Assembly (NCBI GenBank): GCA_002633005.1
Contig: NMRA01000139.1
Coordinates: 294,624-358,623 of the forward strand
Direction: 5' to 3'
Length of the DNA: 64,000 bases
Origin: Phoronis australis
Lineage: Eukaryota; Phoronida; Phoronidae
The position numbers and the translations under genes are program-made. Each line of letters starts with the position of its first letter. The first letter of the stretch is position 1. This document shows positions 56,819-64,000 of this stretch, in pieces. The notes below the pieces were generated by a model that saw nothing but the letters and a program-made list of their open reading frames with translations, was not told the origin of the DNA and did not search any database.

Positions 56819-57286
56819 CGATCATACATGTAGATGGCACGATGTTGCACAGATATGTACTTAAACCTGCCGTTAATACAGACTCCATGGGAACTTAAAA
56901 ATCTTAGAGACGCTACTTATAAAACTTAATGAGGATTTCAGGTAATTTGCTTGAATCGAAACCATTTTTATTCAAGCATTAAAGTCGCCATATCGAAGAC
57001 GGCAATTTTGAGGCAGTCAGTCGGCAAGTTTTCCCCCTTGGATTTCAGCACAATTTTCTGCAAAGGATCGTAATTTAGCAGCAAAGTTTGATAGCAATGC
57101 ACCACAGTTTTGTTGAAAGTCTTTCATAGATTACATATACGTCACAGAGCGTAACTTTGAAGAATCTTAGCTTCCGATTTCACCCGTTTCGGAAACCGGG
57201 TTTCAACCGTCTTGGGTTATAATAAGCGCCCCCCCTGAACCGAACTTTTCTAAGCGCCCTGGGCAGTTATTACGGCGAATACGGTA
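56819..57286 (+). mobile_element. 470-bp dispersed repeat, copy 1
   Basis: Runs from GATCATACATGTAGATGGCA to GGCGAATACGGTA. The whole unit is repeated in reverse at 62882-63353. Landmarks: AGTACTTAAACCTG-like, TTGCTTGAATCGAAACC, TCAAGCATT, GATAGCAATGCACCAC, CACCCGTTTCGGAAACCGGG, AAGCGCCC. No coding capacity. Confidence 0.75.
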
Positions 57287-57289
57287 TCC

Positions 57290-59870
57290 ACCAATGCCAT
57301 TGTGGCTATATCCCGACCTGTAGTATATCAGATCTATCTTCCTTGTCGCATACACATGTTATGTAAGCCTTTGCTGATTGAGAAAGTAACATCTGAGGCA
57401 AAGACTAACGTTTTCCCAGAAGTATGACACAAAACAAAAAATTCTATACTCTCTGTACGTCAGAGTATGTACTGAACACGTCCGCTTACCATAATCCGTC
57501 TTCTCAGAACTGGTAATTCCGAGGCACTTATGGTTCGCTGTAGTTCATTTTTATAACAATGAGGTAACATATTTCCACTTTATGGCTTAGCAGTAAAAGT
57601 TGTTCAAAAAGCGCCCGTGCCCACAAGACGCTGTGTTTAAAGATCAAATGGGTGCACTGCATAGTTTCCACCTGCCAATCAAGTCAATGTGATAAATCTT
57701 GACGATTCGATTGGCTGTAACTAGGATTACACATGCCTTCTTTCAAAATAGAAATCGTTGTAGCCGCAAGTACCAGTAATTAAAAATATAAATATGATAT
57801 GCCATTCATGTATTCTTTGTTAAATGATTCGAAAGAAAAAATACAATATTCCCATTTATTAAATTTCATCTTCATTTTTTCATGCTAAACAACATTTCTT
57901 TAAACATTTTACTCACTGTGCCAAACATGCAGACAGGCTATGGGGGCCATTCTCCATGAAGGTTGTCCATTAAATTTTAAATGATTATTTTTCAGATTGG
58001 TTGTCATTTAAAATAGATATACTGTTCCCTGTCTGAGTAGGTCCTAATACTTTTAACGACATTCACTGCACAGCGCTAAAGTCAAGCACTTGGGCACAAA
58101 CTTGTCAGCTGGGATGTAGGTCAAAGGGCATAGTACATGGAGCACAGCTCAATTTATGCAAGTCATAATCATTTTTTGACTAAACACAATCTTATCAGTG
58201 AGGACTGAGAATTCAGTCTCTTATCATAGTGCATCAAGTCACCTCTGAGTAGGACTAGCAAGGAACCCTCATACAGTTGCTTTCATTTGAGAATGAAATT
58301 TGCCAGAAAAATAAACTGTTTAAAGTTAAGTATTTGCACTTAACATTGAACGCAGCTTTGGTTGGTCAAACTTCAAAGATTAAACAAGAATGAAGTGATA
58401 AATAAACACAAATGAGGTCCATTCTACCCAGAGTATAATGGGAGAAAAGAACTACCTTGCTTCCTTCCTTCGAGAAATAAAATCTGGGGTCAGTTGCATG
58501 TCAAGTCACTTGACAATTAAGACACAAAAATGGTCTTACACACCACACGACTCATTTCTGAACAATAAGTGAGTCTCACCTGAGCAAAAAACTGTTGTCT
58601 CTGACAATATACAAATAACTGCCAATTTCAAATAAAAATATTTCTCACAATTACTTGGCAAAAACTTTATTCAGTAATTGCAATGTGGAATCCACTCGGA
58701 GATTTCAGTGAAATACCCAGCCAAGTATGCAGGTACATGCCTGTGCAACCGTTTATGCTTGTGCAGGACAGTTTCATTACGGCGTTCTACCGTTTTAGAA
58801 GACATGCTTTCTCAAGTCAAGTTTAAACAGCAGAAACTGTAATTTTGACTACCTGAAAAGTCTGCTGTAATGAAACGAGGTCAATCGTTTGAGTTTGTGC
58901 AAAATGGTACACAAACACGATTTTGACGAGTTAAGAAAAACGAATCGCTTGTATGTGAAATTGCAAAAGATTACTGGTATGACACCGAATTCCAAAATTT
59001 TATTCTCATAAAAATGCAGGTGTTCATGCTCATAGGATCAGCTAACCGGCTTTCAATGAAACGGGACACTGGGATCTGTTCCTCAGTAATGTGTATGTTT
59101 TTGGGAAAATCCAGAACAAGTGATCCTCAAAAGCCACACATCGAAACTTCTTCCAAAAGGAGTGGGTGGAGCGGCTTTACTGAACAAACCAGCTCGAGAG
59201 CACCTCGACTTGTCGGAGTAATAATGCTAGCAGGAGTCTATTCTCAAATGAAGCTAAAAATTCATGGAACAAGTCCCAATGCCGATAAAATGCCACACAG
59301 AGAAGACACGACACCTCGGCTACCATAGTTTATTCATTGCTATTGATGAAAACCTCTATTTGATGTCGAAAGTAGTTCTGCTAGGTTTCATCAACCCTTT
59401 GAAGCGTGGTAGATAATTGGTCTGCATGTTGTCATACACCAGATAAAAGACTGCTCGGCAGTTAACAAAAGAGCTACATGATATCATAGGCTCACAACCA
59501 CTCTATGGGAGAACGCCCTAATGTCATCGCATCAATTGTTCAGGGATCTGAAGCACATTGACTGAGTTGATTTGTTATCATGGATATTTTAAATAAACCA
59601 ATAAGCATGCAACAATTAACAGAAAAGTTATGAATGAATTATGATGTGGGAGCGGCAGATTTCAATGTCTACACGCCATGGCTCATTTCGATGTGATTCG
59701 TAGTTTCAATTTTCGCTGCTAGTTGCCTTAAAAGTAACAACTTATTTTTATCTTTGTAGAATATTATAGAGAAAATATTGAACAAACAAACAGCTCCGAA
59801 TAAAAAATTAATAAATTGGACCAGAATCGAAAAAAAAAATCAAATTCTTTCTAAAGAGAATTGAAGAAAC
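57290..59870. other. intergenic, nothing recognised
   Basis: AT-rich, no supportable exon; a 104-codon plus-strand frame at 59014 has no motif or splice context. Confidence 0.5.
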
Positions 59871-60189
59871 TAACGCCAGATATTGGGCCACCATTGATGT
59901 CTATCCCATCCAAACGTCAACAGCAGCCGTGTTCTCCTCAGTAGGAACACATATACCCAATTTCATGAACAGGCACCAAGGAACTTGGTAAATATTGAGC
60001 CACAGGCAAAGAAAAACTAAATTGGCAATAGGGAAGACCGCAGCGGTCAGACCTATCATCAAATCTTCATAATGATCATTTGAGTGGTTTAGTGCAGAGA
60101 GGTGCAAACCAAAAAGACTCAAAAATAATAAAAATGGCCACTAGGTGGTGCAGGATACGTCGGTCCATTCAAAATCTGGAAGGCGCCAT

Positions 60190-60410
60190 CACTTCCTTAA
60201 AAGAGACAATGTTGTTGTTACAGCCGAAAGACACATTTTTAAGATTATTTTTTGGATGGGACAGACTTTTTGAAGTTATTAGTTTTGACTAGAACAGTAC
60301 TATAAAACTATAAAATCTGCTGAGTTACTGAAATTTTATTTCCAATCTCCCAATTTTCACCAATGTCTCCCAAACATTTGCTGAAATCAAGGCCAGTGAC
60401 TATACCAGCT
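60190..60410. repeat. old dispersed repeat shared with 26905
   Basis: TTAAAAGAGACAATGTTGTT, TTACAGCCGAAAGACACATT, TTGGATGGGACAGACTTTTT and GCTGAAATCAAGGCCAGTGA correspond to the 26.9-kb copy. Confidence 0.6.
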
Positions 60411-60440
60411 AAGGACGCTTACAGCCATTCATCAAGTGAG

Positions 60441-60660
60441 AGTTGACTGCACAAGCAGAGGGTTGGCTGCACAAGTAGGGGGTTGGCTCCACAAGTAGAG
60501 GGTTGGCTCCACAAGTAGAGGGTTGGCTCCACAAGTAGAGGGTTGGCTGCACAAGTAGAGGGTTGGCTGCACAAGCACATGGTTGGCTCCACAATTACAG
60601 GGTTGGCTGCACAAGAAGAGTGTTGGCTGCACAAGTAGAGGGTTGGCTCAAGAAGTACAG
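60441..60660. repeat. 20-bp minisatellite, 11 copies
   Basis: Eleven copies of GGTTGGCTCCACAAGTAGAG at exact 20-bp spacing with CC/GC and TAG/CAG variants. Several minus-strand frames stay open through it; none is a gene. A SINE tail (60698-60755) follows. Confidence 0.95.
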
Positions 60661-62881
60661 GGTTGGACTGGCACCAGGAAGGTTCCTGGTAAAAATCCGT
60701 GCTGAGGCTGATCTCACAAAATCACTTATCTCGCTGACAATGTACCTTAAAGAAAGCTATCTGCCATGAAAATCCGAAGATACTTAGGCGAATGCATCAA
60801 ACCAAAATTACCATCAAAAAGCACAGCAGAAGTCAGATCCAACCAAAAGTATAATCGTCATCCATTCTCAGCTCCATAGGAACACATCTGGCAACCTTCA
60901 TGAACATCCTCCACACAGCATATTAGACGTTGGACGCCCACACAGAGATGACAGTGATGTGCGCCCATACATAATATATGAGGGCACATCAAAAGAACAA
61001 TGTACAGTACCAACATAAATCAACCCATTTGCTATATGTACATCACAATTGGCCTTTTTACTGAGAGTGTAAAATCAATGAGTGCATGTCCCAGAGCATA
61101 AAGCCTTCTACTACAAAATCCAGAAAGTGTCACGCAGGTGATCATCTGCTTGGTAAGCTTGCAGGTGATTCTGGATAGAGCCTACATGTTTTTATGCTAT
61201 CTACGATAAAAAGAAAACCTGGCTGCTGAAATATGGCTAAGATATTATGTTAACGTCAGTTGAAGGTACTGCTCGCAATCATGACAATTATTCCACAATC
61301 TTATTCATACATGGGTCTCTTCATACCAACGTTGACGTGTCAGTCTTTAGGGGAGTTGTAGTCAGTATGAATAGTTAACTTCGGTCATGGATTGAAGTAA
61401 ACCGCGCCAATTAAATTTGCAAAAATAGGTGGATTTAACAGCCAGAGCGTCCACGATGTGGTACGGTATGAACGGTCAGTTTCGGTCTCACAGAAGTTAT
61501 CGCCAGGGGTTACTGTTATCATCAACAATTAAAGGGCAGTGACGTTACTAACAAGAGCAATGCAGAGCATTGAAATGGGCCCACGAATGTACCGCAAACA
61601 GGGTGCTTCTAGGGTTGCTTATTTGTATCATAAAATGGCCACTCGATGGCAAAAAACGTCAAATCCATCCAAAAACAGGAACATGTCATTGCTTTAGAAA
61701 GCTATTCACCAAATTTCCAAAAATCTGTCAAGGAACTTCAGGGAATCAAATGAAAATGGAAAAAATGAAATTGCTTACTAGAGGGCACAGGGTTCGTTGG
61801 ATCCATGTAAAAGTCATCGTCGTCTGTTGTTAGCTTCATATACATATACTTAGTAAATTTAATGAAGATCCTGCAAACCGTTTAGGAGCTATAGCCATGG
61901 GCGCAAAAAAAACTGCCACAAGGAGGCGCCAGGTTGTTGAGAATCGTCATGATCCATCCTCTTCATAGTAAGAGCATATATGCCAATTTCCGTAATCATC
62001 CTTAGAGCAGTTTGGTTGATAGAGGGTTAGAAACCAAAAAACAGACTCGAAAACAGTAAAAATGGCCACTAAGTGGCGCACACTATGTTGAATCCATCCA
62101 AAAACGGAAGGATAGTATCATCTCACTAATAAATGCCAAAAAATCAAATTTTATGAAAATATGTTGAGGACTTTGAAGATGCAGAGGTAAACCTAAAAAA
62201 CTAAAATTGCCACTAGGGGGCACACCTGCAGTCAGATCCGCCCGAAAGTTCTCTCATGTCGTCCCATCCATAAAAGGAAGACGTGCCAAATTTCAGGAAA
62301 ATAGGTCAAAGGGTGGATGCCGAACGGACGCCGGATAGACGGATGCCCGGACGGATGGATGCTCGGACAGACAGAGATGACGCCAGAATGCATCCACATA
62401 TAAATATGTGGGCACATAATAATTGCTTATATAATCACCAACCGAACTAGAAAATTTTTTATGTCAGTTAGCACATGTAAATGTTCTCAAATTGTCACAT
62501 TAAAAACATCTTAGCATACATGGGAAGTACCATGATTGCTATCTTGTTTTTACTTTGATGACGACAGTGTCACCTACCATTTACGTTGATGCACTTAACT
62601 ACCAAAGAATTCAGTTAAGTTAGCAGTTAACGTTGATGTTCTGCTCATACCAGAGTTAAGTTGTAACTAAGAAAGGACCTTATGACATCTGTCGCTGTTC
62701 GTAAAAAGGTCAACGCAAAGTTTATTATTTTGAAAAATCCCGCTTTAGGTAGTAAAGTGATATCAATCGTGCTCACCTCAGTAAACAGACTTCTGGGCTG
62801 CATTCTGAAAAGCAAGTTTTTTGTGAGAAACGTGAGATCGCGCAAGTCTTCGCAAGATAAAGTTACGCAATATAAGTAAAG

Positions 62882-63353
62882 TACCGTATTCTCCGTAATA
62901 ACCACCTAGGGCGCTTAGAAAAGTTCGTTTTGGGGGGGGCGGGGTGCTTATCATGACCCAAGGCCGTTGAAACCCGGTCTCCGAAACGGGTGAAATCAGA
63001 AGCTAAGATTCATTATATTTACGCTCTGTGACGTATCTGTAATCTATGAAAGACTTTCTACAAAACCGTGGTGCATTGCTATCAAACTTTGCTGTTAAAT
63101 TACGATCATTTGACAGAACATTGTGTTGAAATCCCAGGGTGAAAACTCGCCAACTGCCTGCCTCTCAATCGTCGATATGGTGACTTGAATGCTTGAATAA
63201 AAATACGGTTTCGACTCAAGCAAATTACCCGAAATCCTCCCTAAGTTTTCCAAGTTTGGCGTCCCTAAGATTTTTAAGTTCCCTTGTAGTCGGGATCATG
63301 TTAGGTTTAAGTACAAATCTGTGCTGATATCATGCCATCTACATGTATGATCC
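62882..63353 (-). mobile_element. 470-bp dispersed repeat, copy 2 (reverse)
   Basis: Reverse complement of 56819-57286 along its whole length, from TACCGTATTCTCCGTAATAA to ACATCTACATGTATGATC-like sequence; ends coincide at GATC and TACCGTATTC. It directly abuts the MITE copy at 63354. Confidence 0.75.
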
Positions 63354-63480
63354 AGTGGCGGATCTAGGATATCACAAGGGGGGGCACAACATTTTGTCTG
63401 TAAGCATTTGCACAAACCACGATTGTAGATGTGCATAGCACAGGAAAATTTTCTGTTATTTTTCCTCTAAAAATCAAGAA
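63354..63480. mobile_element. CAGTGGCGGAT-family MITE, partial copy f
   Basis: CAGTGGCGGATCTAGGATAT and CAAGGGGGGGCACAAC match the left end of the family; the right end is not recognised. Confidence 0.5.
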
Positions 63481-63564
63481 TTTTCCTTGATTCCTGAAGT
63501 ATTATCCAAGAAAAAAGGAAAAAAAAAAAAACCCGGAGAACCTGTCAAACAGGAAAAACTGCAA

Positions 63565-63632
63565 ATACCACAGATTCGAACTCAAGACCTGGTGGATAAA
63601 GCGCGCATACTTTACCACTACACCACCCCAAC
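63565..63632 (-). repeat. tRNA-like sequence (SINE head or tRNA pseudogene)
   Basis: On the minus strand GGTGGTGTAGTGGTAAAGTA (A box) and GGTCTTGAGTTCGAATCTG (B box) have tRNA spacing, but the acceptor ends do not pair. Confidence 0.45.
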
Positions 63633-63639
63633 TTTACTC

Positions 63640-64000
63640 CTAAGTAGGTACAAAGAGACCTACTTGTTTACGGTTCACAGCGTTTGCGCACAAAACCTAC
63701 TTCTTTTTGGAATGCTTATTACACGTTTTATATTTTGGGCAATCAGTTCGTAACAAATTTGTTGTATTTAAAATAGTCTTCAAATGCCCAAAAGACCAAA
63801 TCCGTTTTTCGTGTTGGCAATAATGACAGGATTGCTTTGGAAATCGTCTTAAGTTAAGGTTTGGCAGAGAGAGAATTATGAGTTTCTGAGTGATTCACTA
63901 AGGCTTCGATTAAAATTCACATCTTACCAGCAGCTTCTGTTTTATCATCGTCACTTAGGTTCCATTTTCTTTAAAAAATGAAGTAAATTTTCTTCATTGC
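63640..64000. other. window end, nothing recognised
   Basis: No exon-like segment or repeat seen. Confidence 0.45.

Larger units (their letters stand above)
59870..62430. repeat. field of diverged copies of one dispersed repeat family
   Basis: Recurring blocks include AAAAATGGCCACTAGGTGG (60130, 62060, 62205 variants), CCATCCAAAAACGGAAGG (60160, 61670, 62095) and TCAGATCCAACCAAAAG (60830, 62230). Two copies of an end occur: ACGCCCACACAGAGATGACA (60935) and GACAGACAGAGATGACGCC, then TATAAATATGTGGGCACAT (62370-62420). The region looks like nested decayed non-autonomous elements. Confidence 0.55.

Noticed and set aside
60409-60634. Cys/Pro-rich repetitive minus-strand frames
   Set aside because: Artefact of the 20-bp minisatellite, open in all three frames.

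Overview
The window is eukaryotic: GT-AG introns, dispersed short genes, AATAAA signals, a nuclear tRNA gene, many MITE/SINE-like repeats and a Penelope-like retroelement remnant. The Shc adaptor (PTB-CH1-SH2), the four-exon fatty-acid-binding protein (FABP) and the repeat content fit a bilaterian animal. I infer a marine invertebrate, possibly a deuterostome, but the species cannot be fixed. Single N bases (1412, 14999, 18248, 34661), one 152-base gap (55988-56139) and a near-identical duplication around one N show a draft assembly.

Layout. (1) 0.2-11.9 kb, plus strand: a complete Shc adaptor gene with eleven coding exons (520 codons from the ATG at 1674), plus a possible upstream start exon at 179-212. 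Its introns carry a long foldback element, a hairpin MITE, three minisatellites and a SINE-like piece. (2) 12-19.7 kb: non-coding repeats (40-bp minisatellite, several MITEs) and one tRNA-Trp gene at 15628-15699. (3) 19.75-21.3 kb, minus strand: a previously unlisted three-exon gene for a 153-residue protein that I assembled by hand; all splice sites are GT-AG, phases agree and an AATAAA follows the stop. I do not recognise the protein. (4) 21.4-28.3 kb: no gene seen. (5) 28.3-31.6 kb, plus strand: a four-exon FABP/intracellular lipid-binding protein gene with a TATA box and a consensus CRE. (6) 34.9-43.25 kb, minus strand: the terminal, very large exon (2396 codons) of an unrecognised, probably nuclear protein with a PLDLS CtBP-type motif, an AT-hook, a long lysine-rich degenerate repeat and a compact C-terminal region. 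(7) 43.3-64 kb: no intact gene; Penelope-like 3' fragment with hammerhead-like repeats, a LINE-like fragment, TIR elements, SINE-like pieces, minisatellites and a 2.5-kb field of one old repeat family.

The genes are not a functional cluster. Shc (receptor tyrosine kinase signalling), the lipid carrier and the putative chromatin protein appear independently transcribed. The points most worth following are the hidden three-exon gene, five YxN phosphotyrosine motifs in the Shc linker, the atypical ligand pocket of the FABP, the repetitive giant exon, and the hammerhead-like motifs of the Penelope remnant.
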